A stretch of DNA of 64,000 nucleotides from Xanthoparmelia taractica (lineage: Eukaryota; Ascomycota; Lecanoromycetes; Lecanorales; Parmeliaceae), in contig JANQBS010000134.1 in the NCBI GenBank assembly GCA_033085395.1, forward strand, positions 44,890 to 108,889. Direction: 5' to 3'. This document shows positions 35,666-46,039 of this stretch, in pieces; within the stretch, counting starts at the first letter, position 1, and the number at the start of each line of letters is the position of its first letter. The notes beneath the pieces were generated by a model, which saw only the letters and a program-made list of their open reading frames with translations, was not told where the DNA came from and did not search any database. A program made the position numbers and the translations under genes.

Positions 35666-35896
35666 CGTCGTCAACCTACAGGTTTGTTCTTTGGTATAGA
35701 CAAGTATGTAAGAATATTGCAGGTTGAGGAAGATGCAGCTGTTTATGCCTGCTTCCGGGGGCGGAGCCCTAAACTCGGTGCCTGGGCTAGTCTTATCGAT
35801 AAGGATCCGTAAATAGAACATATTAAGTACCACAATCAATCTCTTATAAACAAACCATCTGAATACATCTGCCAGGCGTTCGTCTGTTACCCTGCT

Positions 35897-37001
35897 ATGC
35901 CCAAATCCTACCAGCTGGAAGCAGGCGAAATTACAGCTTTTTCACTGTTATCACCCTCACAAATTCATTTTCTTAAAGCAATCTCTCGGTATATCCCCTC
36001 CCTTTCCTTACTCTTTGCAACCCTTGCTGACTGCCAACAGTCTAGCTGGCTGGATATAGTAATGCTCCCCCTCAATCTTCTATCCGAGTCTGCGAACCCT
36101 CCCTGACAGTTTCCAGCACCCTCTCGTGGTCCGCCTCCTTCTACCCCCAACCGCTCCTCAACTTCCGCCGGCGCTCGACCCACGGCACAACTCCCGCCTT
36201 TCCCACCCTCAACGTACTGGGCTTCCTCTGCTACACCACTTCCACCGTCCTATTCTATTACTCCCCACTGATCCAATCCCAATACCGCTCCCGCAACAAC
36301 GGAGAAGAGAATACGGTCAGGGCGAACGATGTAGCGTTTGCAGTGCACGCACTCATATTGTGCGTACTAACTTTGAGCCAGTTCTCGCATTCGTTGTGGG
36401 GGTTCGAGAAGAGGAAAGTGAGGCTGGGGAAGGGCGTGTGGGGGATTGTCGTGGGTTCGGTCGCTGGAATCGCTTTGGTGATTGGGATGGTATTGACCAT
36501 GGGGCTGGATGGCGGCAGGGATGCGGGATCGTGGGCTTGGATTGATGTTGTGAGTATATACGGCAGTTGAGGCCGTCGTTCATGAGGTGCTATACTATGT
36601 ACAATGGAGAATGGGTTGGCTGATTCAAGACACTCCAGGTCTATGCGGTTGGTTTTGTCAAACTGGCGCTCACGGTAGTGAAGTACATTCCCCAGGCCTG
36701 GGCAAATTTCCAACGGAAGTCTACGGTTGGCTGGAGCATCAATCAAGTCCTACTGGATGTAATCGGCGGCGTTTTGTCAATTGCCCAGCTCGTGATCGAT
36801 TCAAGTCTGCAAAGCGACTGGTCCGGCATCACGGGTAATCCGGTCAAGCTGGGATTGGCCAACGTATCTATTATTTTCGACGTTATATTCATGGTGCAGC
36901 ATTTTACATTATACAAAGGGGGTAAGGTCAAAGAAGATGGATTGGACGGGGAAAGGCGAGGGCTCATCGCGAGCGATGACGAGGAAGCTGTTGCGATATA
37001 A
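35897..37001 (+). CDS. cystinosin-type PQ-loop lysosomal/vacuolar transporter
   Basis: Seven-span PQ-loop protein of the cystinosin (CTNS/Ers1) family; the family exports cystine from lysosomes/vacuoles with protons. Exons 35897-35988, 36041-36058, 36117-36549, 36639-37001; predicted 301 residues. Exon 2 is an 18-nt microexon encoding most of RLAGWIY; only this path gives the conserved RLAGWIYTLSWSASFYPQPL. PQ-loop 1 is SFYPQPLLNFRRRSTHG and PQ-loop 2 is VVKYIPQAWANFQRKSTVGW, followed by VLLDVIGGVLSIAQLVID. The C-terminus is hydrophilic. In intron 2 the AG directly after the branch site is skipped for the AG at 36115-36116. The start ATG is inferred; the N-terminal 30 residues are not conserved. 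Confidence 0.85.
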
Positions 37002-37328
37002 TAGATACCCATAGACCGTATTGTATCTTAGAGTGTTTCCGCCAGCCTTTAGGATGAGGGAACAGAGATAAGACAAGATTTGGATTCATTCAAGTATTAA
37101 AACTTCTGCCTGTCTCAAGAGTCCAGTAGTTACGCTACCCTCATATTAGGAGAACCCATTAGGAGTTGCCGAACGTCGTTGTATACCCTCCAAGTGCCCG
37201 CCCACCATCTGGGGGTCTCTATCTGGCGCTTTCAAGATATGCTTGCCCAACAGCCTCAATCCATCATTGTCTACTTTGTTGCCTTGAAACCCTGCAGCGC
37301 ATACTATCCTTGAGGCTGCCGTCCGTAA
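37002..37328. other. convergent intergenic region
   Basis: 3' flanks of the cystinosin-type and F-box genes; nothing else seen. Confidence 0.5.
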
Positions 37329-38819
37329 TCATAGCCAAACATAGCCTTTGTGCAACCCGTCCTTAAACTCGTCTTCAGTGATGCAGAATGGAAATTCCCT
37401 CACGTAGCCATTCATCTGCACATTTCTGTGCGACTCCCTTTTCTCAACACGCCAAGATTCACGGAATGTATGGATCGTCCTGAAATCACCGTGTACAAAC
37501 GCGCACCTCGGCTCAAATATGAAACCACTTGTGAAGATCTCGATCTCAACACCTTTCTTCCCGGATCCGGTTCGCGCATCCATGAAACAGCGTGCTTGAT
37601 CCAGGGTTTGATAGAGCATTGTGGCATTGTCGTCCGACTGGGGTACTTGAAAGGAGCTGTTGACCCCTATGTAGATTTGTACTTTGCCACTCCAGGTAAC
37701 ATCGTCACAAGCAAAGATATCTCTACATGTGCGGATGGATTGAAGCCTGAGCCTGCGAAGGAGGGGACATTGTGCCACGAGTCGAGACAGTCGAAGATGG
37801 CTATGGCTGTCATGCTGCTCTGTTTTTTCGGGTTCCATTCGAGGGACGCCATCGAGTTCCAACACTTCTAAGCTCAACCGAGAAGACTGTATGAGAGCTC
37901 CAATACCTCCGGGGCGAAGAGAGTGGGCATACATGACATGGAGCTCCCGAAGATTGTTAGCTGTGCGAGATAGGGCGATTAAGTCCTTGTCAGTAATGTT
38001 CATAAATTTTGAATTCCCGAAGAATCTCAGACTAGCAAGGTTGGTGAAGTCAACGCTGACAGACTGTAACATTTTGTTGTCGAAGTGGTTCTCCTTCTCC
38101 GTTGCCGCGGACCGCTTTGGAAGGTTCGTTGCCCGGATTTCAAGGGTAGCTATACAGGGACCAGTGGCGTTACGTCCAAATAGCGATGACCAATCTACAA
38201 CCGTTCCGTGTCTCAATGCTGTCCATGGAATCGAGAGATATTCAAGCTTCTTGCACTGGTGAAGAATTCCAAAAATCATGTCGCTCTCCTTTGCTTGATA
38301 GTAGCCGTCGAACCAGACTCTTCGTACGTACGATGAGAGCGTCGGATGGTTTCCGAGCAGTTCAGCAGTTTTTCTCAAACAAGAAATAGACTCCGAGAGA
38401 GTAGCGAGACTCACACGCTCAGGTTCAGTCCAAGAGACGTCTGAGAGCATGTGCCTGAGACAGAGATCAGCATGGCCATAAATATAAACCAAATCTAAGA
38501 GGTTTTACCTCTTGTTTCCAAGCCGTGATCGAACATAGAGATCTCTGAAGGCATACTTCAAAGACAGTTCGTGCCACCGCGAATTCACCTGTCGCATGCT
38601 GTTCGCGGCAACCCATCGGACAGAACCTGGTGTTATAGGGTCTTTGAGTAGCCGCTGCATCCGTACATCTGGATCTAGTGGGCCACGCAATGCCAGGCCA
38701 GGCAATGTAAAGTCGACGCTATACGGTTTTCGAGACGTCTGCTCTACATTGTAACAAATGACGGCTTCAAAGATTTGTGAGAAGAGCTCGTAGGGCAGGT
38801 CATTGATAGTCGCTGGCAT
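37329..38819 (-). CDS. F-box domain protein with leucine-rich-like region
   Basis: Exons 38819-38509 and 38454-37329; predicted 478 residues. The N-terminus MPATINDLPYELFSQIFEAV is an F-box (Skp1-binding) and the rest has irregular leucine-rich segments such as NLASLRFFGNSKFMNITDKD and LRELHVMYAHSLRPGGIGAL, the usual layout of fungal F-box proteins that act as SCF substrate adaptors. The 54-bp intron gives NKR|HMLSDVSWTEPERVS; without it the first exon stops at once. The substrate is unknown. Confidence 0.8.
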
Positions 38820-39358
38820 CTTAGCTTTTTCTACGTGTGCATGGTGCTGCTATAAGTAGACAGAAGTTCGGGAAGATCTCGTTGAGTGAATATCATGCGG
38901 GTGGTTCTGCTGCTTGCTTCACATAGTGGCTTCAAGAGAGAGCGTTGCTTGCAATTCACGTTCCCTACAGCACCATACGAGCGAGGGTGTGACTGGAACA
39001 CAGTGGGGTGTTGTCATTCTGAAGAGTTGACTTGAGGCTAGATATGGGTAGGTATTTGTTTGTTTTGGATTTACCGGCCTACCTGCCTAATCTAACCCTA
39101 ACATACCTCACCTAGCCAGGTTCGACGATTTAGGATTAGAGTTAGGGTAAATAGCCTTGGCATCAGAGCTGACCTTGGATCAACATCTCATAGATTGGTT
39201 TATTCTACCCTATCCGGCACCGTAGACATCAGTTCTGTGCTTTCAATTGCTGCACCTCTATCATTCATGGATTCTTGCTATTTTATGTGAATTCTTTCGT
39301 GACGTCGAAAGTCTACGTGCTTTTATCAACGTTACTTTTGTTGTAAGAGCGTGCCAAA
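38820..39358. other. divergent intergenic region with telomere-like motifs
   Basis: 539 bp. It includes TAACCCTAAC near 39095 and GTTAGGGTAA near 39143 in inverted orientation about 40 bp apart, and AGGTAGGTA-like repeats. No gene seen. Confidence 0.5.
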
Positions 39359-42010
39359 ATGGCCGAAGTTGGACTCGTGGCCAGCATTTTTGGTGTCGCT
39401 TCCTTTGGAACAGGCTGCGGATGTAATGATCCATGCCCACCAGCAAATCGCGAGCATGGCAAAACATGTCTCTCAGTTCACCGCAGTTCTAAGACACCTC
39501 GGACGCGTACTTGAGGCAGAGAAAGGCAGCTGCTCCAAAGACCTCCTCCGCGAGATTCGCAAGATTAAGCGCTCATGTAAGTCGACGTTCAAGGAAATAA
39601 ATGCAACGGTCATGTCAAGGCAATTTCGGTCTTTTGTCCCTGTCCGATGGCTTTTTAAGAAATCAAAAGCCAAAGAACTGGAGGCTAGGCTAGAGTCGGA
39701 GCAATCAATGTTACAAGTAATGATACATACGGTCACGGTGTCGAAGTTAGGAGACATGCAGTCAAAGTATGTAGACTGTCGGATGTAGATCGGAAGAAGA
39801 AAACCTGACGCACCCAGGTCTAAAGAGGACTCTCAACAGATCTTGGGGCTCAAAGACGAGATCCAGCTCCTGAAGACCCTCATCGTCGAGAACTACAACA
39901 ATTCGATAGAGCTACAGCATGCCGAGCAATTTACTGAAGTAGAGTCACGCGGGTTTCCTCCGCCCAGAAGTAATATACATCAGGGATCACATCCTTCTTA
40001 CGATTCCCAAGAGACACTCTCTGCCGGTCGGCTTGATATACCCAGCCTGAACCATGCTAGATCTCGGAAATCGCCCTCGCCTGCGCCCAGCCTCTCGGAA
40101 TCTGATCATGAAGAGGTAGGTCCAGTAGGGATGGCCGGCAGTGCTAGACCCACCACATCACGTAATCGCGTCGACCAAGGGCATTCAGAATCTTCAACTG
40201 ACGATGCTCATGCAACTGACGAAGTCCAAGTATCCACAGTAAAACAGCTGTCAGAGCAGAATAGTACTGTAGGGTTTGGCGCATATCGAGCTTCGACATC
40301 TCTGCTTCAAATGGTTCCCTATAGACCCAATGTAACACACTCCGCTCAGCGGAACCGCTTCATCTCTGCGGGACCAGACACCGCACCGAGGTCTGCGGTG
40401 GAGTCAGCAACAGGAACTGTCCGTTTATTGTTGGACAAGTGGACTACCTCGGGTTCTGGGCCTATTTCTGAGCTCTTGGCCGAGACTGATGGCACGCAGC
40501 AGCCAGCACAGTAAGATAGAGACTTCCAAACTTCTTTGCTCAACTGACGGCAGTAATTTTGTTGAGGGACACTACGCATAAAAACAATCAAACAGAACCT
40601 GATTTCTTACGCCCACGAACCCCACCGCGACCGCCTTCCTTCACGAACGAGTTCTCCGATCACGAATCTGATGCTGCTTTCTATCCACCTCCCCTGCATG
40701 ATTATTCAGATATGCGAGGGGCTTTTATGCCGCGGCCTAGGCCATGGCCCGTACCGCCCAACACAGCTTGGGAGCCACCCGAAGGCCCGCCTCATCCGCT
40801 TGCCCAAACTCGTAGCAAAGATGTGTGGAGGGACTCTCCTTTCGGCGGTCAGGTTTCAGCAACGTCTGTTGGGAATGATATGTTGAAGTCCCTTAGGTAC
40901 ACGGGCGGGGGCATCGTTTATACTAAAAGCAACGACTTTAAGTATATGTACTTTGTCGACGGCGATGAGTTTTACAGGTTCTACTTAGTACCATGGTCCA
41001 TGGTCCCATCCAACGAGTCAGAAATCAAGAGAACAGAGATAGGCAACGGCTGGGTCCGCCGCGAAGCTCTCGACTTGCTTGGTTACTCGTACAGCGAGAC
41101 ACTGTCGGGTCAATTCTCTATCCCACGTGACCTCACAATTGTAAGCGACTCGTATTGTATGCTGATTAGGTGTATGTTGGACTGATCTTCGGAAAAGAAT
41201 GAAATCGAGGAACTCGTCGTATTTTCGTATCAAGCCGATAACCGCCGTCTAGCGGAGCGCTCGAGGCAAATTATTAAGGAGAGAGGCTGGCGCGAAGAAA
41301 TCATTGCGTGGAGTCAAGAGGAAGCAAGAATGGCTCCGACGGTATATCCTTCATTCCATGAGTCATGGCGCCGATCGAGTACCACACATCCTCATTATTC
41401 ACGGCCTGGTGTTGACATTGGTCTTTACCATCCCGGCAGGAGAGAGCATGGTAGAGCCTCAACGTCACCTCCGGAGCTTCAGGATCTGCCTCTACCAGAG
41501 GAGCTTCGGGAAGCAAATCCTAAAAGCCAACCAAAGGGGACAGAGGGAGCGCGCGAAAAGAAGCCAGCCGTGCCGGAAGTAAGGTTTACCGTCCCTCGTC
41601 TCGAGCCTACCCAGCAAACCACAAGGATGCCACCGAGCCGCAGACCTACCAGTGGGATCTCCGAAAGTGATATCCAGCGAAAAGGCCAAGAACAAGAGCT
41701 CCGAGAAGCGATGGACAAGCTCGAGCGCCTCAAGAAAAATCTAAACGAAGCCGTAAAAACTAGAAACTATGCCGTCAAATCCGACCTCGAATACTATGCC
41801 ATACCAGATCTGGAATCTCGTATCGAGACCTTGAAGCAGGATCGTAAGAAAGACGAAAGCGATGGGAAAGGCGCGCCTGCTGAGAAGCAAGGTCGAGTGC
41901 CGCTCACGGCAGTCGAGACGGACAGCGAAGAGAGTGAGGAGCCCGAGTCCAAGGCAGCAGACGTCAATGATTCCGAAAATGGTTCTGCCGAACAGGATCT
42001 GTATGAGTAA
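39359..42010 (+). pseudogene. Helo-like N-terminal domain protein with probable N-terminal frameshift
   Basis: Exons 39359-39766, 39818-40510, 40567-41140, 41198-42010. The ATG at 39359 (AAAATGGCC) opens MAEVGLVASIFGVASFGT, the classic start of fungal Helo-like N-terminal domains. The continuing helices QAADVMIHAHQQIASMAKHV, RHLGRVLEAEKGSCSKDL and RLESEQSMLQVMIHTVTV lie in another frame, switching near 39405-39415, and about ten residues of the usual domain are missing there. A 21-bp intron is too short to explain it. The remaining about 770 codons are intact: a disordered Ser/Pro region, a globular segment (TGGGIVYTKSNDFKYMYFVD to NGWVRREALDLLGYSYSETL, resembling the uncharacterised DUF8035-type region), and a C-terminal coiled coil (EQELREAMDKLERLKKNLNE) with an acidic tail. 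Either a recent null allele or an assembly error. Confidence 0.6.
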
Positions 42011-42197
42011 TGCACGAGGTAGTATTACGTCCCAACGGAGCGTGATTCCATCCTTTTGCGACATTGAGACCAATTCTGACGCTCCTTATATGCCTCTATG
42101 GACAAAGCCATAATGGACTCCAGGTGAATATTACTCAGGCCGATGTTCCGGGTCTGATCTAGCGTTTCGTACAATATTATGACTAAGACGCCAAGTA

Positions 42198-42506
42198 GCA
42201 ATCAACGAGAAGACCCTTTACATCTTCGACATCTGCATCGCCATCACCATCCCCGTGGTCTGGGGCCTGTACCCGGAGACGAACCAGAGGACTCTGGAAG
42301 AGATGAACCTCGTCTTTGCATCCGACTCCATCTGGAACTGAGAAACCTAGAGGACTTTTGCCATTTTGAAAAAAACAGATCCCGCAGGTTGTACAAGTGC
42401 GAGGGCCAGAAGCGGGCTGGACGAGGAGAACTTTAAGAGGGGTAGCAGTCTGGCGGTAGCGGATGTGGAACGTGGGCCTGGAAGTATTGAGTTAAATGAG
42501 CTGTGA
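42198..42506 (+). pseudogene. C-terminal remnant of an MFS sugar transporter
   Basis: One frame reads VAINEKTLYIFDICIAITIP then GLYPETNQRTLEEMNLVFAS, the last membrane span and the PETNQRTLEE signature that follows it in the fungal sugar-porter family, and continues through two stops (TGA about 42338, TAG about 42347) to TFAILKKTDPAG and SGLDEENFKRGSSLAVADVE, a typical cytosolic tail ending in ELNEL at 42506. Nothing resembling the other spans is visible upstream. The two stops fit TGG-to-TGA and CAG-to-TAG changes, the direction produced by repeat-induced point mutation. Confidence 0.75.
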
Positions 42507-43706
42507 GGGGAAAGGGAAGGGAGCCGGAGGTGGTTCCTCCGACTGTGAGCCAGTGATGCAAGTCAGGGGAGATTATAGAGCAGACATTTCACAAAGTCTC
42601 AGGTTTCGACGCATATAAAACCCGGTTTACGCACCGCGTAGTCCTTTTCCTCTGTAGTTACGCATACGTCTTCAAATAATTCATCTCATCACATGCGCTC
42701 TCGACATTGCAGAAGAAGGCCAGAATGATCTCAACCCCGTTCCCTTCCGCAAATGCGTCAGAGTCGTCTGCAACTCTTCAACCTACAGTTCCCCACTCCA
42801 AAAGAAAAAAAAGAAAAAAATTCGCTCTCAGCGCGCATGCCGTTCTTTTTGCTACCTTCACTCGATTATATACAATCGCGCCTGTCCTACCCGTCAAGTA
42901 AACAAACGATATCCCCCTCCCCTCTGTCCAGTATCGCAGCCATCCTCCCTCCATCCACCCAAGCGGAGCTCTTGGCCCGTCACAAGCCGTATTACTTACT
43001 TTCCCTCCCTTGGATAGGATCGAATAGGATCACGGCTCTGCTCCACCTCCTTCCCCACAGTATGATCCAGAACCCAACCTCGGCCTCTTCTTCTTCTTCT
43101 TCTTCTTCTTCTTCTTCTTCTTCTTCTTCTTCTCCAAAAGCCGCAGTCAAGCTGACAACTTTGATGAAAAAAAAAAAAAAAGAACCCTTAAAAAGGGTTA
43201 AAGGGTTAGAGGGAGGCAGAGCCTCGGAGCAAATAGTCGTGGCTCTGTGTGTGTGTGTCTAGCTATCGGTTAGCGGTATCTATCTCCTCCGGCCGCAACA
43301 GCAGATGAGTCAGTGAGATAAGATAAGGTAAGGTAAGGAGGTAAACGAAAGGCAACGTGATGGAGGGGTGTAGCAAGATTAGAATCATGATGCTAGGGTG
43401 TTTGTTTTAGGCAAGATTGCGCGAGTAAGGGAGGAAAGACAGGAAGGAAAGGAAAGAACAGGAAAGACATATCCCCACTCGGAAAAATAGGCACCGCCAG
43501 AGAAGAATTTTTTTTTGTGGATTTTGTGCCATTTGGGCTCTTTGAATTTTTTTGAAGTTATTTTGTTTGGATTTTTTGGATCTTTTTTGTTGTTTTGGTA
43601 GTTCAGTGGATGTAAACAAGCAAGCAAGCAAGCAAGCAAGATAACGACATAAAGTGAAAAAAAAAAGCAGAAAAAATTTGAACATTAAAAAAATGAAACA
43701 AGACAC
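42507..43706. other. intergenic region with microsatellites
   Basis: 1.2 kb with no recognised gene: a long (TTC)n tract, an A run near 43168-43181, AGGTAAGGTAAGG near 43326-43340 and (AAGC)n near 43617-43640. Confidence 0.5.
43086..43133. repeat. (TTC)n trinucleotide microsatellite
   Basis: About sixteen perfect TTC/TCT units. One frame encodes a serine run, but the surrounding frame has no other protein-like character. Confidence 0.95.
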
Positions 43707-44330
43707 TCAATCATCACCCATCACCACATCCCCCTCATCATCCTCATCCTCACCATCCGGCCCATCCCGCACAAACGTCGTCCTCGGAAAACTCCGCTGA
43801 TGGCGCCTATGCGGCTCGATCCACCTCTCCACCTCGAGCTCCTCGTAAAAGTCCGCGAAAGTGACCTTGACGATCCAGCGGTCCACGATGCGCGTGGTGT
43901 TGTTGTCGAGAGCAAAGGAGACGGTCTTGGGTTTCTTCTTCTTCTTCTTCTTCTTGTTCGTCTTCGTGGTCTTCTCCCTGGTGATAGCCTTCGGCTGCTC
44001 AAGCCTGTGGGTGGGAAGAGCGGCGTCATTAGGTGCTTGCTCGATGGTGACGCACGCTGAGGTGTTGGCGATGACAGTCGTGGCTGGGTTTGAGAATAGC
44101 TTGTGGGGTTGGATGAGGTCTGAGGCTGAGAGTGTGCGGTAGCGGTGCGGTCGGGGTGTGCTTGGTGGAGGGAGGAATTCTGCGAGGGGAAGGGGCTTAT
44201 TTGGTTGAGGGAGAAGGAGAGATGGTGAAGGAAGGGGAGGGGAAGCGGGGGTGAGGTAGGAGGAAAAGAGGAGGGTGAAGAAGACGAAGATGAAAGGGAG
44301 GGAGGAGAAGAGTGTGAGGAGGGGAGACAT
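43707..44330 (-). CDS. hypothetical membrane-anchored protein with lysine tract
   Basis: Single exon, 207 residues. The N-terminus LTLFSSLPFIFVFFTLLFSS is a signal anchor or signal peptide; a Pro-rich stretch follows. A run of eight lysines (from a TTC microsatellite at 43933-43955 on the plus strand) precedes a compact segment, TRIVDRWIVKVTFADFYEEL and VERWIEPHRRH, and the tail is acidic (EDEDDEGDVVMGDD). No family recognised. Protein-like segments on both sides of the repeat make it more likely real than not. Confidence 0.5.
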   Translation of the reverse strand: MSPLLTLFSSLPFIFVFFTLLFSSYLTPASPPLPSPSLLLPQPNKPLPLAEFLPPPSTPRPHRYRTLSASDLIQPHKLFSNPATTVIANTSACVTIEQAPNDAALPTHRLEQPKAITREKTTKTNKKKKKKKKPKTVSFALDNNTTRIVDRWIVKVTFADFYEELEVERWIEPHRRHQRSFPRTTFVRDGPDGEDEDDEGDVVMGDD

Positions 44331-46039
44331 TGCGTTTGTTGTTGTTGAGGGAGTAAGAGATTTGTTTGTGGTAGAGGGTAGAAGTGAGAGGATGTTTGTG
44401 AGTGTGTAGAACAGTTTGTGAGCTTGTTGGTATGGAGTGTGTGCAGTGTCTATGATGAGAGCGTCAGGTACTCGAGAGTATCAGCAGTCAAGCATTCGAC
44501 GAGGAGAGAAGGAGAGTGGGAGAAGCTGGGCTAATTTATGTGTCAACGGCGCCCTAGCGTGTAAACAACTGGCATGGCAACGGCGGCAGCGAGTAGAAGC
44601 CGGTAGTGAGGGGGCAGGATGTGTTGACGACTTCGATAGGGCTGGCATCTACCCTCGCCAACAATTCAGAGGAAGAGCGGGCTTTTCGAGGTGGCTGACC
44701 TCCAAGGACCTGATATTCATAACCATTTGGCGAACAACGATGGGTAGCTCTAAGGATCCTATTCGCTTCTCTGCATCACTGTTCTGCCACTCAAGACCAA
44801 ATTCTTCGTCTCTAGCGGCGAATGTCTTCACCGTTTTCGAATACCTTCTTGCAGCCTCAGCTTACGACAGCCTCAAGCTCCGATCCACCCCCTTTATACA
44901 CACTGGTGGACCTATTCGGCTCCTGGATTCCCCTTTTCCATTAGCAAAACGCCAGCTTATAGATCAGGCAAGGAAATTCTAAGAGAAGACCAGTACAGTA
45001 TACAGAAGTGCCATAGACTTGGAAAAGGCTTACATCAACGGGCACTCCGATACTTGGTGGGAATAGAACTAACAGCACACACAAGGACGATCTAGCATAA
45101 AGACGTCCAATGAAAACCGAACCATACGGTATCTCCGATATCCACTGCATGGGGAGAAGTAAAGAATAGGTTCAATATGTGGTGATTCCTTGTCCAACCT
45201 CGTCACATTCGCAGGCTCTACGTCGTCCATGGTCTTTCCACATCTATAGGCATCCAATTAGTTATATCTTTTCGTTCCTCTGAAGGTCCTGCCCAATACC
45301 TTAGCATTAAGCGTGTCATAGTTCGAAACACTACTCACGGGCACTCCCTGTGCCAAAGTGCAGATGAGCCGAGATCAAAAGCAATATTTCCTAAAGATCT
45401 AACTCCTCTCTGCCGGAGGAGCCCTTCTCGCATGTTCGACGTCATTGAGGCCGGGACGCCTCACTCCCATATTCAAACCTGCAAATTAGAATTGGTAGTC
45501 AGTGTGGACGGAGGCTTTCGTAAACCGAGTCTTCATTACACTGGCGATATGGATTCCACAAGACGTTACGGCTAGGGCAGAGAAGGGGGGAGAAGTATAG
45601 AGAGGGCCGGATCTATTAATGACGTGGGTATTGGGGGGGGAGCGAGGGCTTACAAGAGAGTGTACTCGTGATAAAAGTGTATGCGAGAACGAAAAGAACT
45701 ATACAGAATTCGAAGGGGGGCTGCACTATTGAGCTTCAGGTGGTTATTCGTAACGTGCCATGACCGCAGAGCGTGAACAAAGGGACCCTCAAAAGTGAGG
45801 CCCGATTCCTATGCAATAGCTGTGTCGACTATCAGCTAGTGCTGGACTTGTCATCCATGCATGCATGAAGCTGAAAAGAATGCAGCTGTCCATTATGTCC
45901 ACTGCTTCTTTCAGAAGTTTCTCGCAACGCTGGCAATATAAGCGTTGGAGGCCCGGAATTTGGTAATGCTAAAGATGCAATCACTGTCGATTCGATTCCA
46001 TGCGTAAGCATAATAACAAAATGCTTCTTATTCCTAGCA
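44331..46039. other. intergenic region, no gene seen
   Basis: 1.7 kb between the lysine-tract gene start and the FAN1 3' end. G run at 45634-45641, CATGCATGCATG at 45856-45867. No tRNA or conserved peptide recognised. Confidence 0.5.

Noticed and set aside
35666..35839. N-terminal extension of SEC9 in the same frame
   Set aside because: The frame is open to an upstream ATG at 35839, but the family start MKKFGIGKKK fits at 35665 and the upstream peptide has no conserved character.
39351..39788. A start at 39351 that would avoid the Helo-like frameshift
   Set aside because: The codon at 39351 is GTG, and the resulting N-terminus lacks the conserved MAEVGLVASIFGV start, which lies at 39359 in the other frame with a good ATG context.
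42753..43262. Serine-rich 169-codon frame
   Set aside because: It exists because of the TTC microsatellite and flanking low-complexity sequence; there is no conserved segment.
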